The notes: generated by a model not told the origin, from the letters alone. Shown: positions 1 to 10,654, numbered from the stretch's first letter. The stretch is DNA of 26,214 nucleotides from Saccoglossus kowalevskii (GCF_000003605.2 NW_003135837.1:32673-58886); one strand, 5' to 3'. Numbers and translations are program-made.

Positions 1-1921
1 AATGCATGTATTTTCAAGTATTGCCATTTATTATAAATTGACTTCCCAAAAGCAATAAATCATTCGGGCGATTTTTTTCTTATAGGAGGACGTAGTCATG
101 AACGAGCACCAGTTACCCTCGACGACGTGATTTGTCCCCGAAGCAATTTGTTGCGCACACCATATACGTGTTAGTACGTCCATGCGTGCACCAAGGAGCT
201 TTGAAGCATCAACGCATTTGGTGACAATGCAAATCACATTATGGGAACGTGCCATGTCGCCCTTTGGAGGCATAATTTTTAGCTGTTTGGTCTAGAAAGG
301 GGTATAGATTTGCTTGCCTTTTAGGTCCAATGTGAGGTTTGCCTGTCTATGATAGAACCGGGGGATTAGGGTTGTAATGGGGTATAGTTTTTTAAATGAA
401 AATGGTCTATGATAGGGTCTGGGGTTTTACTTCCCGGCCGCACACCCCTACCAAACTGAAAGGCCAGTGACCCCCCGGGGGTGCGACAAATTGTTGACAT
501 ATTCACGATTTCCGGGCACGCTGTCTATTGACAATAATGCCAACGCAATTATACGACAATATATAATACTTGCAATGTACATACAAGTCACATTTCAGAT
601 CACGGCCCCATTTCTCTATTAATAAAAATAAATACTGCTATCTTGACTGTTGCATGGTCTCATTGCTTATATCTCATTGATCCACTCATAATTTTGGAAG
701 ATATTTCTTGAAATGAATAGTGACTCAACATCAGACTGACACATTCTGGGCAATTTATTTCTTTAAAGTTTAAATTAAATACAAATATCGCGAAATGAAG
801 GTGTTAAGGCGAAATCCCCTGTGACCGCGTTCACCCCAAATTTCGAAAAACTATTTTCATTGAACTGAAAAAAACACCACAATTTGGCCAGTCGGCTTGA
901 TCATATAAACACGCAAATGAAACAATCGCGCATAATTGGTTATTATATTTCAATAAATTACTCAACCCAAAGGAAAATACAAAGACAAGTATGGAAACAA
1001 ATAATTGTTGATGGACCAATTCTGTAAAGCGAAATTGAGAAATCAGTTGAGCAACAAGGCAACTGCAGAAGATATAGTATATCAAACAGTTACACAAACT
1101 GTTTAATATACAGAAGTAATAGTTCTCCAAAAATATTGAGCTCGGGCTTAATTGTGTCTATTTTCAAATCGTTATTTACAAACATAATAAATATAAGAAT
1201 GACATCATTTCATCACAAAAGTAACATTCTTTCGAATGAACATTTTGGTTTCAGTTAAATATTCAGGGTTGTAAGGACAGACTTAATTAAACACACGATG
1301 CATGAAACGTAGATAATTTAATCGGTTTGATTAATAAAAATAAAATACTTACAACTGCTGAGCAAAGTAAATTACAGGTACATATAAAATTTGTTTATAA
1401 TATTGTATTTTGTTTTAGTTTTTTTGTTATATAATCATTTTAATTCCTTTCGGTGAATTATGTGTGCTTTCAACCAAAGTTTCACGAAAGGTTTCAATCT
1501 ATGATTCACTGGGTGATAATTTGAAATGTAAACAAACTCGCCAAAAATCACGGCGTTGAATATGACGTGAAGGAATAGTGTTTCACCAGCACCTATGGAT
1601 ATTTTTCTCTGGAGTATACTACTTGAACGGTGGCTACATGTTATCAAAATACATATCGGAGAGACGTGACGTATATATGTGAATAAAATATCTACAAAAA
1701 AATGGAATGGGTGAACGTGTTAATTAATTAATTTTGTCAAATTAAAACAAAATAGCACCACCTTAACATTAGTGTAATTGATTTAATTAGTTCACAAAAT
1801 TCGAGATTCTAATCTTGTTTATATTTAACCCGGGATATTGAAGCAAATCTGGAAAATAGATCACGTGACGAACAGGTCAACACAATTTGGGTTAAAGGTC
1901 GCACGACAGCAGCACATGACA
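1..1921. other. Upstream non-coding DNA of the Mab-21-like gene
   Basis: AT-rich sequence with no protein match I can recognise. Short open frames on the - strand here have no domain signature and no splice context, so I treat them as chance. The stretch at about 300-485 is GC-richer than its surroundings and is listed separately. The 5' UTR and promoter of the Mab-21-like gene presumably lie in the last few hundred bases. A TATTTAA string near 1821-1827 lies about 95 bases before the chosen ATG, but nothing else supports it as a TATA box. Confidence 0.5.
300..485. repeat. GC-rich unclassified interspersed repeat (tentative)
   Basis: A block rich in GGGG and CCCC runs sits in otherwise AT-rich DNA. 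It contains the word TCTATGATAG twice, each near a GGGGTATAG or GGGTCTGGGG string, then a CCCGGCCGCACACCCC segment and a CCCCCCGGGGG palindrome. The base composition break and internal near-duplication suggest an inserted repeat. I see no terminal repeats, target duplication or coding capacity, so no class is assigned. Confidence 0.35.
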
Positions 1922-2257
1922 ATGGCGGGTCGTTGTTGTGACGAAGGGAAGAGGAAGAACGCCGTAGAGTTGGAAGAGAAAGACCAGAAGAGTAATGCTT
2001 TAAATAAATGTGCAAGTTCAGCCATTGAGCAGTTCGTCATTCCTCATATGGAAGAGTCGGCACGCTGTTCACAGTTAGTTTTACGTATTGTTAAAACCCT
2101 GACAGGAAATCTGGTCCACATCGATCCTCGACTTGTTGAATGCTTCGGTGACAACCTTGGAAAGGTGGACGCTACTTATGTTGCCGGCGGTACTAAACTT
2201 AAAGAATTTATTTGCACATTGGCACTGGACAGTGGAAAAATTGACAAACTTTTCCAG
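1922..2257 (+). CDS. Mab-21 / cGAS-like protein, coding exon 1 (residues 1-112)
   Basis: This is the first coding exon of a two-exon gene; the joined protein is 424 aa, ordinary for Mab-21/cGAS-like nucleotidyltransferase-fold proteins. I chose ATG 1922 because its context (ACA before, G after) beats the in-frame ATG at 1916. The frame is open further upstream but has no other ATG. The exon ends at CAG|GTAATG in phase 0, matching the phase-0 acceptor at 7308. It encodes the helical N-terminus and start of the NTase core. Where active members carry a GS loop followed by an acidic pair, this protein reads VAGGT (residues 87-91) and then SGKID (residues 104-108). So the Ser is Gly and one metal-binding acid appears to be Lys. 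Family members bind or sense nucleic acids, make cyclic nucleotides, or act in development without known catalysis. Function here is undetermined; a non-catalytic role is inferred. Confidence 0.75.
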
Positions 2258-2518
2258 GTAATGCTGCTATTTTTATATTTGAATGACCCGGAAACCTGTG
2301 ATGTTGCCGTGTAGTACGAGATCGAAAACCTGACATTTACAGCAAGTCTCTAAAGTATTGGAGTATTTGCTAACTTGCTGTGAGACTTTCTGTAATTTTT
2401 TGATGGATTATATTGTATATGAAAAAAAAAGAAACGACTTTTACAGTATCTTTTTATAATACATTCATTTTTAATTGTATGTCACACACAAGGTTTTCAA
2501 GAAGACAATTCTTACATA

Positions 2519-2693
2519 TATGTACATGCCTAAAGCAAGCACCTATTAACATGTACATGCCTAAAGCAAGCACCTATTAACATGTACATGCTTAAAGCAA
2601 GCACATATTAATTAACATGTACATGCCCAAAGCAAGGACCTATTAACCTGTACATGCCTAAAGCAAGGACCAATTAACCTGTATGTACTTGCC
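2519..2693. repeat. 31-bp minisatellite, five units plus a partial sixth
   Basis: Head-to-tail units begin at about 2519, 2549, 2580, 2615, 2646 and 2677 (partial). Each carries a TGTACATGCCTAAAGCAAG core followed by CACCTATTA or a close variant. Units 1 and 2 are nearly identical. The third has a 4-base ATTA insertion, and the last two share an ACCTG start and GGACC variant, so the array drifts towards its 3' end. It starts 262 bases after the splice donor. There are no spacers, so it is not CRISPR-like. Confidence 0.9.
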
Positions 2694-3344
2694 AAAAATT
2701 TAGTAAATTGATGAATTTGCTGATTACCAGGCTCGTAGCCAGCACTTTTGAACAGGGGGTTCGAAAACAACAATAATATATTTTATGTGAAACGTGTGAA
2801 TATTCAAAAAGTGTCTTTGAGCTCTGTTACAGACATTTTTATATTCTCGGTTTTAAATTGGTTTACTTTGTGTTACGTTGTTAAATTATTTCACACAACA
2901 TCTTTGAACTATTTTACCATTTTACATTTTTAGAGAAGGGGTCCTGAGCCATTCCCCACCCACAGACAAACACACCCACACCCTAGATCAACTACGGCAA
3001 AATGTTGTACACAAAAAAGATAAGACCACGTATCTTAGAATTATTGTCTAAGCATTTTAAGGTAGAATGCTACTCATGAGTTTTTTCGCTCTTCGCAGAT
3101 GTTAGCGCATATAAAAGTGACACGATTTCATTTCGAAATCTGTCTACAATTGTTCATTTTAGTATTAGTCAATTTTGTATTATTTAATTTTATTTCTGTA
3201 CAGAGCCTCAGCCCATTTTACAAAATGTAATGGGTAGAAAAGTGCATAGCACGTTTTAAAAACCATACAACATTCATGTAAACATATGGTACTAAATTAA
3301 GCTGGATTCATATTCATCTCGTCGCTTGAAAACTTTTAAAAGAT

Positions 3345-4215
3345 ACAGAGCTAGTTGATGTATGGTGTGGCAGTTTGTGTAGCAACGAAGTACAAATGTA
3401 AGCCCAGACTGTCAGTATTTGCATAATTGCATAGGGTTATTGACAAAAGATCAGCCCTTAGATCATTATAAAATGAACATATAAAAACAAAGTGAATTTC
3501 ATTTTCTACCATGCTAAATTCAAACTTATCACTGCAAAAACTAAAAATTAACTGTATTTTTGTGTGTCTGCCTAATTCAATATTATGTTTATGGTCAAAA
3601 CAGCGAAAACTCGTCAGTATATATTTTAATCTATAATTGCTTGGCAATAAATCTCTCAGGTTATAATACTACTTTGATTTTTCCGAAAGTACACAGCCTG
3701 GATGATTGTGAAATTGAGGCATGCCATTCTTGCTGACAACAATTTTTTATTCTTTGAGTAAATATCTCTAAGAAATTTGCAGTATCTCCAACTTGTTTTT
3801 CAAACCAGACAATGCCGAAACCATATTAGAACAGGAGAATTTTATGTGGGTTTCCCAAGTAAGTCTCTGTCGGTCTTGTCTAATCGTTTAAGCATAATAT
3901 AACATGTTTTGGGGTTCCAGCTAATTTTACTTCAACTAATTTTAACCAATATGAGATACAACGCTTGAAATAACCACAGCATAATGGCAGCCTTCCACAT
4001 TCGTCCAACATCGCTACATTGTTTGTACAACTATTAATGCTAAGTAGATATCTGCAAAATGTTGTCTGTACCCTCTTGATTTCCGAATTTTCGTACCCCC
4101 ATATCGCTACCATAAGAAATAGCTGGCACAATGATTGCATCAAACAAATTAAATGCACTAACCAATGGCATACCACCAAGTTTCTTACAGTATGTACATT
4201 TTTTGGTTCACTGTA
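3345..4215 (-). pseudogene. Decayed LINE reverse-transcriptase C-terminal region
   Basis: Reading the - strand from about 4215 downwards gives a run resembling LFDAIIVPAISYGS, typical of the end of a non-LTR reverse-transcriptase region. A frameshift then leads to IWGYENSEIKRVQTTFCRYL and a CGRLPL segment (about 4100-3970). After another frameshift and two stops come a MLKRLDKTDR-like stretch and a RCFDHKHNIELGRH segment (about 3610-3560). The final part has the EDE-HF-C-Y arrangement usual in LINE C-terminal tails, here VENEIHFVFICSFYNDLR. Order and spacing follow the family, but the fragment is broken and lacks the catalytic palm. It is an old insertion in the intron, and its clade cannot be named by eye. 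Confidence 0.8.
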
Positions 4216-4843
4216 AATCTGTTTTTAGAGGGCGGTCTCAATAGACTTCAATGACTACATCTCCTTTTTATGAACCTACGAAAAAAATAGTAAATCTTCT
4301 AAGACATCAAAAAAAACATGTACAAAAAAAATATGTTTGAAAAATATGATTCATCGCATAGTTTCAGTGCTGAAGCAGCACTGTGGGATAAATTATAAAT
4401 TAATAAATCTTCAGCATTTTTTTAATGATCTGTTCAACCCGAAGCTGTACACTATTGTCCAATAACACAGGCTACAGGTATTAATATAATAAGTTGACTA
4501 GATTTGGCTGATACACTTGGAACAAAACAGTATATATGCCATCATTAACTTGAAGAATACAAAACTAATTAACCAAACGGAATCACCGAATGAAAGCTTG
4601 CCCATTTATAACAATTTTTTTTTGATTGGCTGCTGTTGAGCTGAGACGGCGTAACTTCACGATTGACATTTAAAGCTCACTGCCACTGTAATGCTCATTA
4701 CTATGCAATTTCAACTGAGTCTGATGGTTACCTCACTGAGTCAAGTGATTTAAACGATGATAATTATTTTAATTAATACTGTTTGTTTTATTATGTTCTA
4801 ATCTACGATCATAAATCTATTCACTTCAAAAATTTAAGGGGTA

Positions 4844-4860
4844 TGACCCCCCCCCCCCCA
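4844..4860. repeat. Poly-C tract
   Basis: A homopolymer run of about 14 C residues follows a GGGGTATGA string, just inside the right end of the possible TIR element. Homopolymers this long are prone to length error in assemblies. Confidence 0.8.
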
Positions 4861-4878
4861 AACTACGGGCCTGATTAC

Positions 4879-7307
4879 TGTAATGTCTAAGTATCTACTA
4901 ATATTATACTTATATATCGATACTCCTATGTATTATTTACGATGTATTAATTAATGACGTGATATCACATCCGGGTTATTGGAATAAAGGTGGGATCGAG
5001 GCTCCTGCACTTGAACGTTACACCAAGTCACTGTACACACTGTACGAAAGTTGTCTCCTTGTACTACATTGTAATTACATTATGACAAAAAATCTGTATT
5101 TAATATTCTGTATTCTTACACACAAAATATCGAACAAAATTTGACAAGTATATATTCACACACATATAGAGAAAATAGCCTACTGTATTGATGATAAAAA
5201 TGAACTAGAGCAAAACAAAAAGCTACAGAACTGCAGCTACAATGACAGTTAACAAACAACTGATTGTACAGTATACTCACAAGCAAGCACATATATAGTA
5301 CACACATATGTATGCATTACATCCATGTGCACACGCTCACATGAATGTCTTACAATCATTGTGACGACACACATTGGATTAACTATTATTATAGTATTAT
5401 CAGTCATTGTAGCAGATTATTCGCGATAATGTATCCCATTAACGAGCATCAAGGCCCGTGCCATGGATATGAATATACATGTAATAACAAAGGAGAAACT
5501 ATTTGAAAAGATAAGAAATTGTTAGGTTACAAGTATTTAATTAATACTAAAATCGGCATCAAATAAAATGGTCTATTGCCAACAACAGCGGGTTTTGATA
5601 TTTTGTGAGGGCATTGTCTGCTCTGTAAGCTAATTCGTGTTTGGTAGAAGCATTCTATCTAGTACATGTATGCGTAGTTCTTGATTCTGCGACTGATGTT
5701 GCTGTCCTGGTGGCCTCCTAGGTCACCTTATCGTGTTAATTAACTAATGTTAACCAGGGTGATTTATCAAAGCATATGCGATAAACAAAGTGGGGGTATG
5801 TCTGCAGAGTGCGAGTACAGAGATTATTTTGTTACTACACTATTTGCGAAACGAGATCAACGAAAGACCGACGTGACCTGTATTTCCTAACCATCGACTA
5901 AATGTCACAGTTTGGGCATAGTTTCCATAAACAAATGAAAGTATCTGTGTTCTCAGGTGTGTTTTAAAGTTATACAGATTAAAATTACTGTTGGTTCTCC
6001 TTCCAGGATGGTTAACACCCACTAGCTTGCCAGCCATGTTCGTTCGCTCACTACACCTATAAGTTTCGTTTAGCTTCATAGTATTTGTCAAATTTTACTG
6101 GCCTCGCGTAGAATTTGAAGATAACTACATGTATACACAGACAGTTGCCAATAACATCTAACTTGATGGTTTGAAAACTTGAGGGATGGGGTATTGATAC
6201 GACTACGGACATGTACCCCGGGTACGCACCCCTACGAACAGTCGATCCAGCTGGTCCACAGTGGCGATCTAGTGTAGCGTAGTGCAAGGCTACAGCAGAC
6301 AAAGAAACAGCGTACAGTCACGATATGTGCTGTTCGCTTGGGCAATCACTAGAATGCTACTGCATAATACTTATCTCGTCCACTTGCAATGTAAATGATT
6401 TAAATACAATCATATTTGATGGATTAAAACTACTTTCTTTCCTAGTTTGTCACATGAGATTGTGGAAACAATTTCCAGCAAGACGTTTTAAATTGTTTAG
6501 ATTCACAGGCCAGTGTTTGTGAAACTGTTCCATTCACTATGGATTTTTCTCCAAGTTTTCCACTTTTTACTGGCAGAAAATCCACTTGTTTTGATAACGC
6601 TACAAATTAATAACAATAATGAACTCTGCGCCAACCCATAATGAACTCAAGCACATTATTGTTTAAATATAGTTTTTATATAGAATTAACTTTTCAAACA
6701 GTTGCGTTATGTTTGGATTAAAACGCAACTCTATATAGGGTTGCGATTTAATTGGAATTTTAATTAAACTGAATTACATTGCAATTCAATATGGAATTGC
6801 GTTTGAATTGATATTTAATTAAATAAAAATGCAACAAAATAGAAATAACATCATACATAGAAATGTTTGCGAAGCTTAGAGTTAGTAAAGAGGGCAGGTA
6901 CTGGTATGATACAGTCCCCCCTTTACTAACCCTAAACTAAGAAAACTTGACTTAAATTCGATAAAATATTAATATAATTTATGAAAAATAGGGAGGGTCA
7001 TCACTTGGTAGGTTTCTCGTTGTTTAGTAGGTGTAAAGTTAGAGAAAAAGTCGAGGCAAACAACATAAAGCTCCCAGATGAAAGAGCTCCACAAATGTAG
7101 GAGAATGCAATTTTTATTTTTTATATATCATTTTTCATTCTCTAGATAATCAAATTTTCATCAGTATTATCTTGATTTTCAAGCAAAGGATTGTGGGTAA
7201 AGTGTGACATCATATCCTTCTGATGTGAAAAATTGAGAAAATGCATTCATCTTTGCCCAAAGTAATCTGGAATGTGTTATTAATTAGCATTTACATTGTT
7301 TTTCCAG
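4879..7307. other. Intronic AT-rich DNA without recognised coding sequence
   Basis: I find no domain-bearing frame here. Short - strand frames at about 5840-6300 overlap a mildly GC-richer patch with a CCCCGGGTACG string but carry no family signature. At 6700-6830 there is a run of related words such as GGAATTGCG and ATTTAATTAA that looks like decayed simple-sequence expansion. The intron ends in a pyrimidine tract and TTTTTCCAG. Confidence 0.5.
6875..6935. repeat. Small foldback
   Basis: The left arm includes GTTAGTAAAG (6881-6890), matched exactly in inverse by CTTTACTAAC (6921-6930), with partial pairing extending outwards and inwards. The loop is about 30 bases. It may be a fragment of a palindromic MITE; no target duplication is evident. 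Confidence 0.6.
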
Positions 7308-8246
7308 ATTACCACATTTGCTCGTGATATCAATATTCCAGACTTGTGTGCTATCTGTAAAGCAAAGGATTACAGTGCAAAGAATGAACAACTATCTGAT
7401 TGGACTGAGTTTTTGAATGACCAAGGAAATCTCATCCCTGAAAAATTAAATAGACTGCTGTATGAAGGGATAGAAAATGCATTGATGATATACGGGGATG
7501 AATTTGAAGATGTTTCTCTTGTTGAAGCGCCCTCTGGTGTTGTGACTTTGATAATCAAAGATGGAGGTCATCGCTTGAGTGTAAAACTTGTAGTTTCAGT
7601 GTTATGTTCTGGTTTGCCCCCAGGCGCGAGGATGCCAGTAAGATGGCCAAATCATCCTTATGCAAAAGGGAAAAGTAAAGCTTTTATAAAAAAAATACAT
7701 AAAGACATTGATTCTGGCATGAGAATGTGGTGTCTTGTTGGCAAAGAATTCTCCCCTGTCAAAGGAGTTGGGAAAGCACATAATGAAGAACTTACTCCAT
7801 CTTTGTGGTATATCTCCATGGCAACTCTTGAACAAAGGTTTATTGAAGGTGAAAAGGTTGATGGGGAGGACATGACACAAACGGAAGAAAACAAATGCAG
7901 AGAGTTGGTATTGAGTTTTTTTCACGTATTGCGAGAAGGACCGGAAAGTAGCCTAAAAATCTTAACAGACAGACACTTACAAACTCTGTTGCTATGGGAA
8001 TGTAATCGCCATGGGAACTGGTCCACTGATGTAATTGGAGAGCGGGTTTTCAGTATGTTGCGTCGGCTGCGAGATGACTTAAAGCTCAATACCTTGCCAG
8101 ATTTCTTCTATGTTGATCTGAACATTTTTTCAGATCTGAGCACTCACTTGAGAAGGGCAATGCATTCTGCTGTTCGACAAATGTTGAAAAATATTGAGTA
8201 TGATCCAGAGAACATGTTTTATTATTTGTCTGTAACAGAGCAATAA
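7308..8246 (+). CDS. Mab-21 / cGAS-like protein, coding exon 2 (residues 113-424)
   Basis: This long terminal exon completes the 424-aa protein, opening after TTTTTCCAG in phase 0 and ending at TAA 8244-8246. It encodes the remaining NTase core and the helical Mab-21 C-lobe. Residues about 186-212 (SGVVTLIIKDGGHRLSVKLV and onward) align with the strand where active cGAS-like enzymes have the third metal-binding Asp; here Lys205 takes that place. LWYISMATLEQRF (residues 278-290) matches the conserved Trp-x-Ile-Ser segment. LQTLLLWECNRH (residues 336-347), followed by a long helix and LPDFFYVDLNIFSDL, is the characteristic C-terminal Mab-21 signature. No Zn-thumb Cys/His cluster like that of vertebrate cGAS is obvious. 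It is likely intracellular; I see no signal peptide or membrane segment. Family assignment is strong; loss of catalysis is inferred from alignment by eye. Confidence 0.87.
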   Translation: MTTFARDINIPDLCAICKAKDYSAKNEQLSDWTEFLNDQGNLIPEKLNRLLYEGIENALMIYGDEFEDVSLVEAPSGVVTLIIKDGGHRLSVKLVVSVLCSGLPPGARMPVRWPNHPYAKGKSKAFIKKIHKDIDSGMRMWCLVGKEFSPVKGVGKAHNEELTPSLWYISMATLEQRFIEGEKVDGEDMTQTEENKCRELVLSFFHVLREGPESSLKILTDRHLQTLLLWECNRHGNWSTDVIGERVFSMLRRLRDDLKLNTLPDFFYVDLNIFSDLSTHLRRAMHSAVRQMLKNIEYDPENMFYYLSVTEQ

Positions 8247-8247
8247 A
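8242..8247 (+). promoter_or_regulatory. Poly(A) signal overlapping the stop codon; alternatives downstream
   Basis: AATAAA at 8242-8247 contains the TAA stop of the Mab-21-like gene. Further canonical hexamers occur at 8364-8369 and 8411-8416 and fit a normal 3' UTR better. Which is used cannot be told from sequence alone. Confidence 0.5.
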
Positions 8248-8619
8248 GATTAAGATGCATCATTGGAAATTTACTGGAATTGTTTATAATAATTAACTGG
8301 AACGTTTGTCATAATATCGACAGAACACAGCTATTCATATTACTGATTATCATTAAAGTGGGTAATAAACCATCTGATCTGAAACTTACGATCTCCTATC
8401 ATTATGCATAAATAAATGATTTAGATTTTATATAGATAGTAACATAATATTAAACACTTGGTTTTTATTCCCATTTTAAAAATACATCTGTTTTTTTTGC
8501 TTGCCTATGTTGACACCTGACATGATTTTTAGCAAACTCTTATAGTTATGCTATGTATTGCATATGGACTACATAGTGAGGATGTGTCATTGGTAATGGA
8601 TATGCATATGTATATGGAT

Positions 8620-8620
8620 G

Positions 8621-8654
<34 letters not shown>
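8620..8654. repeat. (TA)n(GA)n compound microsatellite
   Basis: An alternating TA run passes directly into a GA run of about nine units. Confidence 0.9.
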
Positions 8655-8805
8655 CAAAAATATGCAGAAATAACAATATTTTACCAAGCAGTGTGCCAAC
8701 TATGCAAGTACTATATCAAACTATTCATTCACCGCGTAAATAATCAAATCAAAGTTAGAAAATTATATATTAAAAATAATATTATTAGAAAGAAACAATA
8801 TGACA

Positions 8806-9016
8806 TACTGTTTAATAGTTTATTTTCGCTTCAAATTAATTTTCGCTATTTTCGCTGAAGGGATGATTCAGTGAAAATAAAATCCAGCAAATATTGCTTT
8901 TTTCTAAGTTTTACCTTCAACTCATCAAAAATCAGTGAAAATAAACTCCATACAAAACACACAAAAAGTCTTTTCAGCAAAAATAAATTCCAGCTAAAAT
9001 AAGGTCTTTCACAGTA
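8806..9016. mobile_element. Palindromic MITE, copy A (TACTGT...ACAGTA)
   Basis: The 211-bp unit begins TACTGT and ends ACAGTA. Inside, CGCTGAAGG, TTCAGTGAAAATAAA and GTCTTTTCAGCAAAAAT recur, giving long imperfect self-complementarity. It matches copy B in inverse orientation across most of its length. There is no coding capacity. Flanking target duplications are not clear, so this is a non-autonomous DNA transposon by structure only. Confidence 0.75.
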
Positions 9017-9462
9017 GGCACAAACGTCAATATAGGTCCCATATTGAACAGGACATGGTACAACGGCTGTAGTATCAGTACTTTTAAGGATTAAAAAGGG
9101 AAAAAAAGACTGCGTTTAATTTTCTGTACCATTTATTTGTAAAACATGCAAATAAGGTAATTTACATATTTTAGAATATATAATTTGTTTCGTAAGCCAC
9201 TCTCCCTCGTGTATATTGAATTTTGAACAGTTTTAGAAGAACATGTGACCTTATATAATGGGTCAAAGGTCATATCCTAATATAGGAACATGTTACATTA
9301 ACTGGTATCTTAAGCTTACACACTATATTGTAATAATAGAAGTGTGCTTTAAACAGAGAAAGATTTTATCAACATATTTGTATTTCCCTAAATTTCAACA
9401 AATTTGTATTTATACTCTGTACAGAATATTATGTGGCATTCATTATTGAATGCACGTACATA

Positions 9463-9590
9463 TACTGTAAAACCATTAATATTTAATATTTTGAGTGTAT
9501 TTACAGGATTTTAAGTTCACAAAATTAACTTATCAGTGAAATTAGCAAAATTAAAACCCAGGGAAAAACTTATTCATTATAAAAGGTATA
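9463..9590. mobile_element. Degraded relative of the TACTGTAAAA MITE family
   Basis: It opens with TACTGTAAAACC and includes ATCAGTGAAATTAGCAAAAT and TTAAAACCCAG, words shared in order or near order with copy C at 13925-14135. The opposite terminus is lost or diverged. Confidence 0.5.
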
Positions 9591-10594
9591 TACACAAAAA
9601 GAGACAACAAAGACGTTCAGTGTCTGGAGCCATCAGTGAAATTGGTTCCTAAATATCTGATGAAATGGTTATGCATGTGATACCGGTATATATATATTTT
9701 TGTGTGTGAATCAGTTGATATTTGGCAGTGGGAGCAATCTGTTAAAAAGCCTTCATGTTATATATCTATAGCCATGGTTTCAAAAGTGCAAATTAAGGCC
9801 CCCAAAAATTCTGGTCATTGTGCATGTCAGTTAAAAATGGTCATGTCACAGCGTTGCTTAATTTTGAATTTCTATGTTGTATTGAATACAGAACACTGAT
9901 TACTGTGATCTGAATGAAATGCTTTACTCCAAATCATGAAGTATTAGAGCACTGAACGTTATGGTGTTTAAAGAGCGGTGGTCACACATTTTTGAAATTA
10001 GTAAACAAGCAATTTATTTCACACACATTGTATACGTTGTTGTGGGTCCCATCTCGTACACAGCACGGTGCGACAACCAGTGCCCTTTACTCACCAACTC
10101 AAACATAATTTTCATTCAAGGCCAGTTTACTTAATTTTATTTTAGAAGAGGTTTCAAAATTTTCCTTTCTCAGAGTTCTGTGTGTGCCTTTCAAAAAACA
10201 TTTGGCACAATAGGATGGCAGCAGCTATTCTATTAACTCCGACAATCAATACGTTGCTGTTGTCGGACGTTAGTAAATATTCAGTTAAAAAATGTATTCT
10301 TTCAATACCTATTATTTGCACCTTTGATTAAATATATGGCGGGAAAGTGTCAGTTGTAATTTTATATAATTTTGCTAGTCAAAAACACTGCAAAATTTAT
10401 AATTAACAGAAAACAATGTGAAGACTACTACAAAATGTCTGACTAGCAAATGATTTATGTCAATAAAATTATTATTAGTTATTTGTTCAAAGGTTCATTC
10501 TGTATTATTCATTGTATAATAGTCCATGGCCTAGACTTGCATACAGTCTCTTGTTTATTTTTTGGTGTTTATTTCATTAACATAAAATATGAGA

Positions 10595-10654
10595 GTGTAT
10601 AAATGGCAAAAGCTGGGTTATTTCATGGTAACCTAGTTTTCGCCATTTACACAC
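10595..10654. repeat. 26-bp-arm palindrome upstream of MZB1
   Basis: The left arm (10595-10620) pairs with the right arm (10629-10654) in 22 of 26 positions around an 8-base loop, TTTCATGG. Arm landmarks are AAATGGC and GGTTA on the left, TAACC and GCCATTT on the right. It lies about 310 bases before the MZB1 ATG, so it could be a MITE remnant or a cruciform in the promoter region. Confidence 0.8.

Larger units (their letters stand above)
2723..4878. mobile_element. Possible TIR-bounded DNA transposon remnant with ATTAC duplications
   Basis: The left end reads CAGGCTCGTAG at 2728-2738. The right end reads CTACGGGCCTG at 4863-4873, whose reverse complement matches the left in 10 of 11 bases. 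The five bases immediately outside both ends are ATTAC (2723-2727 and 4874-4878), as expected for a target-site duplication. The 2,146-bp interior has no transposase I recognise and includes LINE debris, so the unit would be non-autonomous or composite. The repeats are short and a chance pairing of two independent ends is possible. Confidence 0.4.
2258..7307 (+). other. Intron 1 of the Mab-21-like gene (5,050 bp)
   Basis: The boundaries are GTAATG at the donor and TTTTTCCAG at the acceptor, with phase 0 on both sides. Joining them aligns the protein with the Mab-21/cGAS order of motifs without a gap. The intron contains a minisatellite, a decayed LINE reverse-transcriptase tail on the - strand, a poly-C tract, a possible TIR-bounded element and a small foldback near 6.9 kb. 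The rest is AT-rich sequence in which I see no exon. A small additional phase-compatible exon cannot be excluded by eye. Confidence 0.75.
8247..10594. other. Intergenic spacer between the Mab-21-like gene and MZB1
   Basis: AT-rich spacer holding the 3' UTR of the upstream gene, a TA/GA microsatellite, one full-length palindromic MITE and one degraded relative. I see no coding exon. The short + strand frame at 9702-9899 starts at an ATG and has no recognisable domain. A small inverted pair (GCTAGTCA near 10373 and TGACTAGC near 10440) is too short to interpret. Confidence 0.5.

Noticed and set aside
1838-1921. Longer N-terminus for the Mab-21-like protein
   Set aside because: The upstream extension has no ATG before 1916, and the ATG at 1922 has the better context.
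2519-2693. CRISPR-like repeat array
   Set aside because: Units are directly adjacent with no spacers, in a eukaryotic intron; it is a minisatellite.
5840-6302. Two overlapping - strand frames of about 80 codons
   Set aside because: No recognisable domain, no splice signals that connect them, and composition like the surrounding intron.
7370-7925. Frames on the - strand across exon 2 of the Mab-21-like gene
   Set aside because: They are antisense shadows of a strongly supported coding exon.
10373-10450. GCTAGTCA / TGACTAGC inverted pair
   Set aside because: Arms of about 8 bases separated by some 60 bases are expected by chance.
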